Source: Clostridium sp. MB40-C1 (GTDB taxonomy: Bacteria > Bacillota > Clostridia > Clostridiales > Clostridiaceae). From it: 64,000 nucleotides of DNA. This document shows positions 51,587 to 60,470 of the stretch, piece after piece (position 1 is the stretch's first letter; every line of letters starts with the position of its first letter). A program made the translations under genes and the position numbers. The notes under the pieces are model-generated. The model was not told where the DNA came from. It was given only the letters and a program-made list of their open reading frames with translations, and made no database searches. The DNA is taken from assembly GCF_030913655.1 (NCBI RefSeq), contig NZ_CP133189.1:248001-312000 (forward strand), read 5' to 3'.

Positions 51587-51973
51587 GTGAATAAAAAACA
51601 AATAGTAGAATATTTGAGTGATAATGGAGTTGATGAGATAGAGGAAATAAAATCAAAGGAAGATACTTTGGTATTAAGATTTTATTATTATTATGATGAG
51701 ATAGAAATTGCAGCTGCTGAAAATTATGCGGTAGAAGAAAGTGAAGAAGAGGAAGAAGAAAAATGGAGAGATGACTTTTATATACCTTATTTAATAGATA
51801 TAGCAGAAGACAATGTGGGAGAAATAATAGAAGAGATTTGTGAGGAATTTGATTTAGTTGGAGAGTTTGTTTCTAGAGGAATAGATGATGAGGAAGAGAA
51901 TAATGAATTTATAGTAGCTTTTTCAAAAAACGATATAGATATAGAAAATATTATAGAAGAGTTAGAAATCTAG
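51587..51973 (+). CDS. Hypothetical acidic protein (about 128 aa)
   Basis: Not recognised. Very acidic (run of EESEEEEEEKWRDDF around residue 50) with an alternating Ile/Glu pattern, probably soluble. The frame is open from GTG 51578, but that codon overlaps the ribosome binding site AGGAG, so GTG 51587 is the likely start. It lies 18 bp before the flavodoxin-like reductase gene and is probably cotranscribed with it. Confidence 0.7.
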   Translation: MNKKQIVEYLSDNGVDEIEEIKSKEDTLVLRFYYYYDEIEIAAAENYAVEESEEEEEEKWRDDFYIPYLIDIAEDNVGEIIEEICEEFDLVGEFVSRGIDDEEENNEFIVAFSKNDIDIENIIEELEI

Positions 51974-51991
51974 CATTTGGTGGTGAATAGT

Positions 51992-52540
51992 TTGAAGACC
52001 TTAATATTTACAGCTTCCCCTAATAAAGAAGGAAATACCGAAGTTATGGTAAAAGCTTTTTTAGATAAATTAACAGGGGAATTTAATATAATTAATTCAT
52101 ATAATGTGAATGTTAAGCCATGTATTGATTGTAAATTTTGTTATTCAAATGAAGGAGAATGTTCTATAAAAGATGATATGACAAAAATTTATAAATTAAT
52201 AGAAGAAAGCGATAACATAGTTGTTTTTTCGCCTATGTATTTTGCTTCTTATCCAGGGACATTTAAGAATATTATAGATAGGACTCAGATTTATTGGAGT
52301 AAAAATCATATATTAAACGTCAAAGAAAATAAGAAAAGAAGAGGGGTACTATTTATAAATGCTGGAAGTGAATGGGAAGGCATGTTTAATCATATGGAAA
52401 AGATGTTTAAATATTTTATGAAAGGTTTGAATGGAAAATTATTATATAAATTATATATATCAAATACAGATAATTTTTCTGTAAAAGAAAACGAGGAAAT
52501 TATTAAAAAAATATATAATATTGCTAAAAAAATAAGTTAA
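51992..52540 (+). CDS. Flavodoxin-like NAD(P)H-dependent FMN reductase family protein
   Basis: About 182 residues. The N-terminal flavodoxin fold starts LIFTASPNKEGNTEVMVKAFL, the FMN phosphate loop. PCIDCKFCYSNEGECSIKDDM is the Cys-rich segment of this subfamily, and VVFSPMYFASYPGTFKNIIDR is the second flavin-contact motif. It likely reduces a small substrate or transfers electrons through FMN. TTG 51992 is preferred as start: TGGTGG lies 7 nt upstream, whereas the open frame extends only five codons further. The Cys residues could be a metal or iron-sulfur site as in related iron-sulfur flavoproteins, but the spacing is short. Confidence 0.85.
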   Translation: MKTLIFTASPNKEGNTEVMVKAFLDKLTGEFNIINSYNVNVKPCIDCKFCYSNEGECSIKDDMTKIYKLIEESDNIVVFSPMYFASYPGTFKNIIDRTQIYWSKNHILNVKENKKRRGVLFINAGSEWEGMFNHMEKMFKYFMKGLNGKLLYKLYISNTDNFSVKENEEIIKKIYNIAKKIS

Positions 52541-52573
52541 GCACAGGTTTGTAAAAAGACTTGTGCTGTATTT
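52540..52573 (+). terminator. Terminator after the FMN reductase gene
   Basis: Arms AGCACAGGT / ACTTGTGCT (52540-52548 with 52559-52567, one mismatch) followed by GTATTTTTT. The convergent Spo0E-like gene ends right beside it. Confidence 0.7.
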
Positions 52574-52574
52574 T

Positions 52575-52778
52575 TTAAGCAATATATTCATAAGTATTTT
52601 TGCTAATATTATTATTTTTTAATTTATTATATTCATTTAAATACTTGTCCAATTGTTGGCTTACACTAACAACTATTTCATTTGTGGGTTCAAGGTTAAT
52701 CAGCAAATGATTAAGTATATCTCTTATGAATTCTATTTTGTATTCTATAAAAATCACTAAAGATTCATTGTTTTTCAT
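52575..52778 (-). CDS. Spo0E-like aspartyl-phosphate phosphatase
   Basis: 67 residues, two predicted helices. The second helix region has VSVSQQLDKYLNEYNKL, matching the Spo0E-family signature S-Q-x-L-D....Y. Members dephosphorylate the sporulation regulator Spo0A-P, so this would delay entry into sporulation. Slightly longer than the usual 50-60 residues at the N-terminus. Start ATG after GGAGAT. Confidence 0.8.
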   Translation of the reverse strand: MKNNESLVIFIEYKIEFIRDILNHLLINLEPTNEIVVSVSQQLDKYLNEYNKLKNNNISKNTYEYIA

Positions 52779-53153
52779 TTTATGATCTCCTTTCTATGGT
52801 GTAGTTATATTTTAACAAATTTTTGAAAAGATGTGAAGAAATTTTTATATCTATATTAGTACAAAACTAACTATTAAAAGTTAAAATAATACATAAATTA
52901 TTTATAAACACTTTTTTTAAAGGGAAACAGGAGACATAGAGTATTCTATTTACATAAAATGTAATTATTAGTTTTTTTATTATGTATAAATTTAAAAAAC
53001 TAATAAATATATCAAAACGTTATACAATAATCTTGTATAAATAGATATATGTGATATAATATTTAACGTAATATGTATGCATTATTATATTTTGATTGTA
53101 TTTAATTTAATAATATTGGAATTATTATACTGAAATATGGTGGAGGTTAACAT
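52779..53153. other. Intergenic region upstream of glpX
   Basis: About 375 bp, very A/T-rich. Apart from the glpX ribosome binding site (GGTGGAGG) no repeat, operator or RNA structure was recognised. Confidence 0.5.
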
Positions 53154-54122
53154 ATGATTAATACAGATGTAGCTATGGGTTTAGTTAGAGTTACTGAAGC
53201 TGCTGCTCTTAGAGGAGCTAAGCTTATGGGAAGAGGAGATAAAAATGCTGCAGACCAAGAAGCTGTTAATGGTATGCAAGATGCGTTTAATATGATGCCT
53301 ATTAGAGGTGCAGTTGTTATCGGAGAAGGGGAAATGGATGAAGCTCCAATGCTTTATATAGGACAGAAGGTAGGATTAGGACATGACGATATGCCTGAAA
53401 TGGATATAGCAGTTGATCCTATTGATGGGACAATCCTTATAGCTAAAGGATTACCTAATTCAATAGCTGTAGTTGCCATGGGACCTAAAGGTAGTCTTCT
53501 ACACGCTCCAGATATGTATATGAAGAAAATAGCTGTTGGTGAAGGAGCAAGAGGTGCTATAGATATTAAAAAATCACCAAAAGAAAATATAATCAATGTT
53601 GCTAAAGCTTTAAATAAAGATGTTACGGATTTGACAGTTATTGTTCAAGAAAGAGATAGACATGATTACATTGTAGAACAAGCAAGAGAAGTTGGAGCAA
53701 GAGTAAAATTGTTTGGTGAAGGTGATGTAGCAGCTATTTTAGCGTGTGGATTTGAAGATACTGGAATAGATTTAATGATAGGAACTGGTGGAGCTCCTGA
53801 AGGAGTAATAGCAGCAGCAGCTATTAAATGTATGGGTGGAGAAATGCAGGCTATACTTGAACCACATACTGAAGAAGAAAGAGAAAGATGCATTAATATG
53901 GGAATAGAAGATCTTAATAAAGTGCTTACTATAGATGATTTGGTAAAATCAGATGATGTTTACTTTGCTGCTACAGCTTTAACAGATTGTGATTTATTAA
54001 AGGGTGTAGTATATTCTAAGAATGATAAAGCAAAAACTCATTCAATTGTTATGAGATCTAAAACAAGAACTATTAGATTTGTTGAAGCAGTACATCATGT
54101 AGATAGGACTTGTTTGTTATAG
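53154..54122 (+). CDS. glpX: Fructose-1,6-bisphosphatase class II
   Basis: 322 residues. GlpX motifs: DQEAVNGMQDAFN, VVIGEGEMDEAPMLYIGQ (metal/phosphate site), DIAVDPIDGTILIAKG (catalytic Asp-Pro-Ile-Asp-Gly-Thr), and DLMIGTGGAPEGVIAAAAI. It dephosphorylates fructose-1,6-bisphosphate in gluconeogenesis, which fits growth on lactate and amino acids. It stands alone with its own terminator, near hprK. Confidence 0.94.
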   Translation: MINTDVAMGLVRVTEAAALRGAKLMGRGDKNAADQEAVNGMQDAFNMMPIRGAVVIGEGEMDEAPMLYIGQKVGLGHDDMPEMDIAVDPIDGTILIAKGLPNSIAVVAMGPKGSLLHAPDMYMKKIAVGEGARGAIDIKKSPKENIINVAKALNKDVTDLTVIVQERDRHDYIVEQAREVGARVKLFGEGDVAAILACGFEDTGIDLMIGTGGAPEGVIAAAAIKCMGGEMQAILEPHTEEERERCINMGIEDLNKVLTIDDLVKSDDVYFAATALTDCDLLKGVVYSKNDKAKTHSIVMRSKTRTIRFVEAVHHVDRTCLL

Positions 54123-54242
54123 AAGCTATAGATATTAGTAACCAGTTTATAATGACTAGTAGTAGAAGGTTTCCTGTTCTGTAGAAAATATCAAACTAGG
54201 TTATGTTTTAGAATTAGATATTTGGAATATAATTTTAAATTT

Positions 54243-54293
54243 AAACAATAGAAGCTAATGAAAAAATTAATTTTTCATTAGCTTCTATTGTTT
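54243..54293. terminator. Terminator after glpX
   Basis: A perfect 23-bp stem (54243-54265 with 54271-54293, arm ...GAAGCTAATGAAAAA) with a 5-nt loop. The inner part (TAATGAAAAA) is shared with hairpins inside the large element (about 15410 and 50830). The spacer before it (54122-54240) has CTAG-type words. Confidence 0.75.
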
Positions 54294-54602
54294 AATAAAA
54301 AAATATTTTTATTAAACAACAAGATCATTAAAAAATGTAGTTACAAAAAAAATTTATGGTTTACTCCTATGAAATTTGCTTAAACATAGATATTTTGTGA
54401 ATTTATATTTAATTATATTGAAATGTAACATTATTTTAACATTTTTATGTTTTAAGTTATGGATAAATGGTTGAGGATATTGTAAAATATATAAATAAGA
54501 ATTACATAAGTAGTTATTAATACTATTTTGCTAAGGGTAAACTAAAGTTAAGATGGTATTAGTGAATATAGTCATGAAACTTTAGAAGAGAGAGGAAAAT
54601 AA
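54294..54602. other. Intergenic region upstream of hprK
   Basis: About 310 bp. A/T-rich; nothing recognised apart from the hprK ribosome binding site (AGAGAGGA). Confidence 0.45.
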
Positions 54603-55520
54603 ATGGCAATATCAGTTGAAAAATTAGTTGAAGAATTAGAACTTGAAGTATTAGTTGAAGGTAAAAAAACTTCACAATTAAAGACAAGTGATATAAATAG
54701 ACCAGGACTTCAGTTTGCTGGTTATTATAGTTATTTTGCAAATGAGAGAATTCAAATAGTAGGTATGGCAGAATGGAGTTTTCTTGAAACAATGCACCTT
54801 GAAGTTCTAAAAAAGAGAATGAAAAAATTTTTTAAATTTGAAACTCCATGTGTAATTATAGCAAGAGATTTAGAACCTCACAAAGAGTGTATAGAATATG
54901 CAAAGTTAAATGAGAGGTGGATTCTTAGAACTAAATTACTTACTACTCAACTTGTAACAAAATTAAAAAATTATCTTGATGCAGAGTTAGCACCTGAAAC
55001 TAGATTACATGGTGTATTAGTAGATGTATATGGTATTGGTATTTTGATAACAGGAGAAAGTGGAATAGGCAAAAGTGAAACTGCCCTTGAACTTATAAAA
55101 AGGGGACATAGACTTGTAGCAGATGACGCTGTTGATATTAAAGAAATAGATGGAAATTTAGTAGGAACAGCACCTTATATAACTTCAGGAATGATGGAAG
55201 TTAGGGGAATGGGAATAATTGACGTTCCAGCTTTATACGGATTAAGTTCTATATTAAAACAAAAGACCATAAATTTTGTTATATATTTAGAACAGTGGAG
55301 GTCAGAACAAAATTATGACAGGCTAGGTATTGATGGGGAGTACTTAGAAATATTAAATATTCCAATTAAGAAAATAACTGTGCCTATAAGACCTGGAAGA
55401 AACATAGCAGTTATAATAGAAGCAGCAGCAGCCAATTATAGATATGGATTACATTCTAAAATATCTCCAGTAGAAACTATAGATAGAAGAATGGAAGAGA
55501 TGTTTAGGAATGAAGAATAA
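54603..55520 (+). CDS. hprK: HPr(Ser) kinase/phosphorylase
   Basis: 305 residues. P-loop GESGIGKS (151-158) with ETALELIKRGHRLVADDAVD after it, and the HprK signature MEVRGMGIIDVPALYG. It phosphorylates HPr at the regulatory serine in response to fructose-1,6-bisphosphate and so drives CcpA-dependent catabolite repression. GlpX, which consumes that metabolite, and a cre site before the glucose PTS gene lie in the same region. It overlaps the next gene by 11 bp. Confidence 0.94.
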   Translation: MAISVEKLVEELELEVLVEGKKTSQLKTSDINRPGLQFAGYYSYFANERIQIVGMAEWSFLETMHLEVLKKRMKKFFKFETPCVIIARDLEPHKECIEYAKLNERWILRTKLLTTQLVTKLKNYLDAELAPETRLHGVLVDVYGIGILITGESGIGKSETALELIKRGHRLVADDAVDIKEIDGNLVGTAPYITSGMMEVRGMGIIDVPALYGLSSILKQKTINFVIYLEQWRSEQNYDRLGIDGEYLEILNIPIKKITVPIRPGRNIAVIIEAAAANYRYGLHSKISPVETIDRRMEEMFRNEE

Positions 55521-56058
55521 GAAGGAGATAAGAGATTATATAAAAATAAAGCGAAATGAATTAAAAACAGAAGAAAAAAATAAATTTGATAAATGTATAT
55601 TCAATAAACTTATAGAAAGCCAAGAATATATTAATGCTACAAATATTTTTATATATGTAAGTTTTCAAGGTGAAGTGGATACTTATGAAATCATTAAGCA
55701 TGCGTTTAAAAATCATAAACGTGTATATGTACCTAAAGTTATTTCAAAAAAATTTGGGATGAAAGCTGTTGAGATAAAAGATTTAAAGGACTTAAAAGTG
55801 GGTGTCTGTGGTATTTATGAGCCTGATAGCTTTGATAATGCTGTAGGTGAAAATATTATAGAATTAGTAATAGTACCAGGAGTAGCTTTTGATTTATCAG
55901 GTGGAAGAGTTGGATATGGGGGCGGATTTTATGATAGATTTCTTAAAAAATTAAATCCAAATGCCACTAAAATTGCTTTGGCTTATGATTTTCAACTTAT
56001 GAATGAGATTGTAATAGAAGAGCATGACATAAAGGTAGATAGAATAATAACCAATTAA
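55510..56058 (+). CDS. 5-formyltetrahydrofolate cyclo-ligase
   Basis: 182 residues. N-terminal basic helix (KNKKEIRDYIKIKRNELKT) for ATP/folate binding, FIYVSFQGEVDT, and the C-terminal signature VPGVAFDLSGGRVGYGGGF followed by YDRFL. It converts 5-formyl-THF to 5,10-methenyl-THF using ATP. The start overlaps the hprK end by 11 bp (ATGAAGAATAAG), suggesting translational coupling. Folate genes pabABC lie 6 kb downstream. Confidence 0.92.
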   Translation: MKNKKEIRDYIKIKRNELKTEEKNKFDKCIFNKLIESQEYINATNIFIYVSFQGEVDTYEIIKHAFKNHKRVYVPKVISKKFGMKAVEIKDLKDLKVGVCGIYEPDSFDNAVGENIIELVIVPGVAFDLSGGRVGYGGGFYDRFLKKLNPNATKIALAYDFQLMNEIVIEEHDIKVDRIITN

Positions 56059-56197
56059 AAAGTAAAAACTAAGTTTGATATTAAATGAATGTTTAATTTA
56101 AAACATTTATTTTAGGCAAAGTGTTAGAATAAATTTATGATATAATGGATAATGTATGCAAATACAGTACATAATAACAAAAATAGGGGGAAACATT

Positions 56198-57604
56198 ATG
56201 GAAAAAGAAAAAAGTTTAGAAAAAAAATATGAATACGCATGGAACAAGTATACTAAGGAAGATTTAGAAAAGGTATTTGAGTTAAATGATAGATATATAG
56301 ATTTTATGTCTAAATGCAAGACAGAAAGAGAATGTGTAAATGAATTTATATTAATGGCAGAAAAAGAAGGCTATAGAAATTTACAAGATATAATAAAGGA
56401 AAATGGTAGTTTAAAATGTGGAGATAAAGTTTATGCAAATAATATGGGGAAAACTTTAGCCATGTTTGTAATAGGAGAAAAAGCATTAGAAAATGGTATG
56501 ACAATATTAGGAGCTCATGTAGATTCTCCAAGATTAGATTTAAAACAGAATCCATTGTATGAAGATACTGATTTAGCTTTATTAGATACACACTATTATG
56601 GGGGTATTAAAAAATACCAATGGGTAACATTACCTCTTGCAATACATGGTGTTATGATTAAAAAAGATGGAACTAAAGTAAATGTAGTTATAGGAGAAGA
56701 TAAAGACGATCCAGTAGTAGGTATTTCAGATTTACTTGTTCACTTATCAGCGGATCAACTTCAAAAGAAGTTAGCTAAAGGAATTGAAGGAGAAGACTTA
56801 AATATACTAGTTGGAAGTATTCCATTAGAAGATAAAGAAGCTAAAAATAGAGTTAAACAAAATATATTAAAGATATTAAATGAAAAATATGATATAGATG
56901 AAGAAGACTTTGTATCAGCAGAGCTTGAAGTAGTTCCAGCAGGTCCTGCAAGACATTATGGACTTGATAGAAGCATGGTTATGGCTTATGGTCATGATGA
57001 TAGAGTATGTTCATTTACGTCTTTTGAAGCAATGTTAAAAATAGAAAAACCATCAAAGACATGTGTAACTTTATTAGTTGACAAAGAAGAAGTTGGAAGT
57101 ATTGGTGCTACAGGAATGCACTCTAGATTTTTTGAAAATACAGTTGCAGAAGTTATAAGTTTATGTGGAGATTATAGTGAATTGAAGGTAAGACGTGCTC
57201 TTACAAATTCTAAAATGCTTTCATCAGATGTAAGTGCTGCTTATGATCCAAATTATCCATCAGTAATGGAAAAAAGAAATTGTGCTTATTTTGGAAAAGG
57301 TATAGTATTTAATAAATACACTGGAGCAAGAGGAAAATCAGGTTGTAATGATGCTAATCCAGAATACATAGCTGAAATAAGAGCTATCATGGAAAAACAC
57401 AATGTATCATGGCAAACTGCAGAACTTGGAAAAGTAGATCAAGGTGGTGGTGGCACTATTGCTTATATACTTGCTGAATATGGCATGGAAGTTATAGATT
57501 GTGGTGTTGCTGTTCAAAACATGCATGCTCCATGGGAAGTTGTATCTAAAGCAGATGTATATGAAACAATGAGAGGATATTATGCATTTTTACAAGAAGC
57601 TTAA
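56198..57604 (+). CDS. M18-family aminopeptidase
   Basis: 468 residues, full length for the M18 family. Metal and active-site motifs: LGAHVDSPRLDLKQNPLYED (His), YGHDDRVCSFTSFEA (Asp), VDKEEVGSIGATGMHS (Glu-Glu) and VQNMHAPWEVVSKADVYET (His). Di-zinc dodecameric peptidase acting on peptides in the cytoplasm. ATG 56198 is preferred as start: AGGGGGA lies 8 nt upstream, and the extra 14 codons to an upstream ATG do not resemble the family. Confidence 0.93.
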   Translation: MEKEKSLEKKYEYAWNKYTKEDLEKVFELNDRYIDFMSKCKTERECVNEFILMAEKEGYRNLQDIIKENGSLKCGDKVYANNMGKTLAMFVIGEKALENGMTILGAHVDSPRLDLKQNPLYEDTDLALLDTHYYGGIKKYQWVTLPLAIHGVMIKKDGTKVNVVIGEDKDDPVVGISDLLVHLSADQLQKKLAKGIEGEDLNILVGSIPLEDKEAKNRVKQNILKILNEKYDIDEEDFVSAELEVVPAGPARHYGLDRSMVMAYGHDDRVCSFTSFEAMLKIEKPSKTCVTLLVDKEEVGSIGATGMHSRFFENTVAEVISLCGDYSELKVRRALTNSKMLSSDVSAAYDPNYPSVMEKRNCAYFGKGIVFNKYTGARGKSGCNDANPEYIAEIRAIMEKHNVSWQTAELGKVDQGGGGTIAYILAEYGMEVIDCGVAVQNMHAPWEVVSKADVYETMRGYYAFLQEA

Positions 57605-57690
57605 TTAAGGGTTGATACAACTAGCTTTGAAGGTGTTTTAAGGTTGTAAAAATGAAACAATGATTTTTTTAAATGGATAATAATAAATAA

Positions 57691-57735
57691 AGTTCAGATA
57701 AAGATAGTACTTTATCTGAACTAAATTTTATTTTA
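57691..57735 (+). terminator. Terminator after the M18 aminopeptidase gene
   Basis: A 13-bp stem AGTTCAGATAAAG / CTTTATCTGAACT with a 6-nt loop, followed by AAATTTTATTTT. Confidence 0.75.
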
Positions 57736-57748
57736 CGGAGATGTTATA

Positions 57749-57886
57749 GTGGAAAAAATTTTTCAGTATTTAAATAATCCGAACAATAAAGAAAAAATAT
57801 ACATATTTTTTGTAGTTGTAGGTTTAGGATTAATAACTAAAACAATAAAAAGAATCATGGACGAAATAAAAAGAAAAAATGATTAA
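57749..57886 (+). CDS. Small single-helix membrane protein (45 aa)
   Basis: GTG start 57749 with GGAG 8-12 nt upstream; TAA 57884. Charged N-terminus (EKIFQYLNNPNNKEK), one helix (IYIFFVVVGLGLITKTI), basic C-terminus (KRIMDEIKRKND). Family not recognised. It stands alone between the aminopeptidase and the ptsG leader. Confidence 0.5.
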   Translation: MEKIFQYLNNPNNKEKIYIFFVVVGLGLITKTIKRIMDEIKRKND

Positions 57887-57975
57887 TTATTTTGAAAAAA
57901 TATAATTGAAGTAGAAATATATGATAGTTTAATTACATATTTCTATTTGAAACGTATATTGTTATTAAAAAGATA

Positions 57976-58017
57976 TTGAAAACCAGTTTTTTAGATGCTA
58001 TAATGAAAACGTAGACA
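57976..58017 (+). promoter_or_regulatory. ptsG promoter with overlapping cre (CcpA) site
   Basis: TTGAAA (57976-57981), 17-bp spacer, TATAAT (57999-58004). The sequence 58003-58017 (ATGAAAACGTAGACA) fits the cre consensus WTGNAANCGNWNNCW at every defined position and overlaps the -10 box and start point. CcpA binding here would block initiation. Confidence 0.7.
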
Positions 58018-58043
58018 ACTTATAATACTAACGTATTCGTATT

Positions 58044-58074
58044 ATGCGTGTTACTGATTCGATCAGGCAAGGCA
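58044..58074 (+). promoter_or_regulatory. Ribonucleic antiterminator (RAT) for a GlcT/LicT-type protein
   Basis: GTGTTACTGATTCGATCAGG followed by CAAGGCAT has the RAT layout of BglG/GlcT-family targets (GTTACTG...CAGGCAA). Its 3' side overlaps the 5' arm of the terminator, so binding of the antiterminator protein prevents terminator folding. No glcT gene is in the window. Confidence 0.8.
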
Positions 58075-58181
58075 TGTTCAATGGTTAGGCATAAGGATGT
58101 TTATATTTGTTTATACTAATTTTATATTATTAGTTTAGGCAAATATAAACAACCTTGTACTAGCATTGATCATGTCTTTTA
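58067..58181 (+). terminator. RAT-controlled leader terminator before ptsG
   Basis: AAGGCATGTTCAATGGTTAG...AAGGATGTTTATATTTG (from 58069) pairs with CAAATATAAACAACCTT...AGCATTGATCATGTC (to about 58176) and ends in TCTTTT. It is a long interrupted stem whose beginning is shared with the RAT. Confidence 0.7.
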
Positions 58182-58231
58182 TTTTGCAAAAAAATAGTTA
58201 AAAAATAAAAGATTATGAAAGGAGAAAAATT

Positions 58232-60256
58232 ATGTTTAAAAAGTCATTTGGTATTTTACAACAAGTAGGTAAAGCTTTAATGCTTCCAGTAGCTTTACTT
58301 CCTGCTGCTGGATTATTGCTTGCTTTTGGTACGTTATTTCAAGGAGAACAATTTTTAGGTGCTGTTCCAGCAGCAAATGTTGTTTGGTTTCAACAATTGG
58401 CTAGTGTTATGGCACAAGCAGGAGGTATTATATTTAGTAATCTTTCTTTGATATTTGCAGTAGGTGTTGCAGTTGGTTTATGTGATGGAGATGGGGTTGC
58501 AGGAATAGCAGCTATTGTTGGATTTTTAATTATGAATGTTACTATGGGTATATTTGCTCATATTACTCCAGAAGTCTTAGCTACAAAAAATCCGGCATAT
58601 GCTAGTGTTTTAGGCATACCTACTCTTCAAACAGGTGTTTTTGGTGGTATTATAATTGGTATATTGGCAGCACAAATATATAAAAAATACTATAACATAG
58701 AATTGCCACCTTATTTAGGATTTTTTGCGGGAAAAAGATTTGTTCCAATAGCTACATCGGTTTTTGCACTTATATTAGGAATTATAATGGTATTTGTTTG
58801 GCCACCAATTCAAGGAGGGTTAAATTTATTTTCTCAAAACATGGTTTATGCAAATAAAACTGTATCAGCATTTGTGTTTGGAGTAATTGAACGTTCTTTA
58901 ATCCCATTTGGATTGCATCATATTTTTTATAATCCATTTTGGTTCCAATTTGGTGAATATGTAAATAAAGCAGGTAATATAGTTAATGGTGATAACTTAA
59001 TCTGGTTTGAACAGTTAAAGGATGGAGTTCCATTTACTGCAGGTACATTTATGACCGGTAAATTTCCATTCATGATGTTTGGACTTCCAGCAGCAGCTCT
59101 TGCAATGTACCATGAAGCAAGACCAGAAAAGAAAACACTTGCAGCTGGTATATTAGCATCTGCAGCATTAACTTCTTTCTTAACGGGAATTACAGAACCA
59201 CTTGAGTTCTCATTTTTATTTGTAGCACCAGTTTTATTTGGAATACATTGTTTGTTTGCTGGGTTATCATTTATGCTAATGCATATATTAAATATTAAAA
59301 TAGGTATGACATTTTCAGGTGGTGTAATTGACTTTATTATGTTTGGTATAGTTCCAAACCGTACTCCATGGTATTTAGTAATTGTAGTTGGATTAGGATT
59401 CTCTGTATTATATTATTTTGGATTCCGTTTTGCAATAAGAAGATGGAATCTCATGACTCCAGGACGTGAAGCAGATGTGGCATCTACAACAAATGTAAAA
59501 TTAAAAGGATCTGAACTTGCAGAAGGAGTATTAAAAGCTTTAGGTGGAAAAGAAAATATAGCTAAGTTAGATGCTTGTATAACTAGACTTCGTGTAAGTG
59601 TAAATGATATTAAAAATGTAGATAAAGAGGGATTAAAAGAATTAGGTGCTTCTGGTGTTATGGAAATAGGAAATAACATACAAGCTATTTTTGGACCAAA
59701 GTCAGATCAATTAAAGAACCAAATAAAAGATGTAATAGCAGGAAGAGTACCAACAGCGAAAATAGAAGAAGAAGTCAAAGAAGTTGTTGTTAAGATAGCA
59801 AAAAATGATGAGTTTGTAGCTCCAATAGAAGGTAAGATTTTAGAATTAGCAGAAGTTCCTGATGCAGTATTTTCACAAAAATTAATGGGCGACGGATTTG
59901 CTATGTATCCAGAAAATGGAGAAGTAGTTTCACCTGTAGATGGAACAATAACTACATTATTTCCAACAAAACATGCTATTGGAATAACTGCAGATAATGG
60001 TCTTGAATTATTAATTCACTTTGGTATTGATACTGTAAATCTTAAGGGAGAAGGATTTGAAGCTCTTATAAATCAAGATGATAAAGTTAAAGCTGGTCAA
60101 TCGATACTTAAGGTCAATTTAGATGAAGTGAAAGATAAGGTTCCATCAATTATTACTCCAATTATATTTACAAATTTAGCCGAGGATAAAAAACTTTCAG
60201 TTGAATTTGGTAAGAAAGTAAATCGTGGAGAAAAAGGATTTTTAACTATAAAATAA
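58232..60256 (+). CDS. ptsG: PTS glucose-type EIICBA transporter
   Basis: 674 residues with domains C-B-A. EIIC (1-400) has LMLPVALLPAAGLLLAFG, IERSLIPFGLHHIFYNPFW and LTGITEPLEFSFLFVAP. EIIB (about 420-500) has the phospho-cysteine motif LDACITRLRVSV. EIIA (about 530-674) has AMYPENGEVVSPVDGTI and LLIHFGIDTVNLKGEGF with the phospho-histidine. It takes up and phosphorylates glucose (or a related hexose) and also regulates the antiterminator. Start ATG after GAAAGGAG. Controlled by CcpA (cre) and by RAT-dependent antitermination. Confidence 0.93.
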   Translation: MFKKSFGILQQVGKALMLPVALLPAAGLLLAFGTLFQGEQFLGAVPAANVVWFQQLASVMAQAGGIIFSNLSLIFAVGVAVGLCDGDGVAGIAAIVGFLIMNVTMGIFAHITPEVLATKNPAYASVLGIPTLQTGVFGGIIIGILAAQIYKKYYNIELPPYLGFFAGKRFVPIATSVFALILGIIMVFVWPPIQGGLNLFSQNMVYANKTVSAFVFGVIERSLIPFGLHHIFYNPFWFQFGEYVNKAGNIVNGDNLIWFEQLKDGVPFTAGTFMTGKFPFMMFGLPAAALAMYHEARPEKKTLAAGILASAALTSFLTGITEPLEFSFLFVAPVLFGIHCLFAGLSFMLMHILNIKIGMTFSGGVIDFIMFGIVPNRTPWYLVIVVGLGFSVLYYFGFRFAIRRWNLMTPGREADVASTTNVKLKGSELAEGVLKALGGKENIAKLDACITRLRVSVNDIKNVDKEGLKELGASGVMEIGNNIQAIFGPKSDQLKNQIKDVIAGRVPTAKIEEEVKEVVVKIAKNDEFVAPIEGKILELAEVPDAVFSQKLMGDGFAMYPENGEVVSPVDGTITTLFPTKHAIGITADNGLELLIHFGIDTVNLKGEGFEALINQDDKVKAGQSILKVNLDEVKDKVPSIITPIIFTNLAEDKKLSVEFGKKVNRGEKGFLTIK

Positions 60257-60260
60257 TTAG

Positions 60261-60372
60261 AAAAAACGAGGCTATTGCACTAATAATAAATCCTACAACA
60301 TATTGTGTTGAATTTAAGCTTTCAAAACAGTATATTGTATGTAAATTTCTTAATGCGACAGCCCCGTTTTTT
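60261..60372 (+). terminator. Terminator after ptsG with long loop
   Basis: AAAAAACGAGGCTATTGCA (60261-60279) pairs with TGCGACAGCCCCGTTTTTT (60354-60372) using two G-U pairs; about 74 nt lie between. Similar to the hairpin after lctD. Confidence 0.65.
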
Positions 60373-60470
60373 ATAAATTAGGTTGTTTCATAAGTTAATT
60401 TATTATAGCAAAATAAATATAAAATAATTCCGCAGTTAGAATTACTTTGGAGTTATAAAACTACATCTAT

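Noticed and set aside
53013-53028. ATCAAAACGTTATACA upstream of glpX as a cre site
   Set aside because: The TG of the left half-site and the C of the right half-site do not match.
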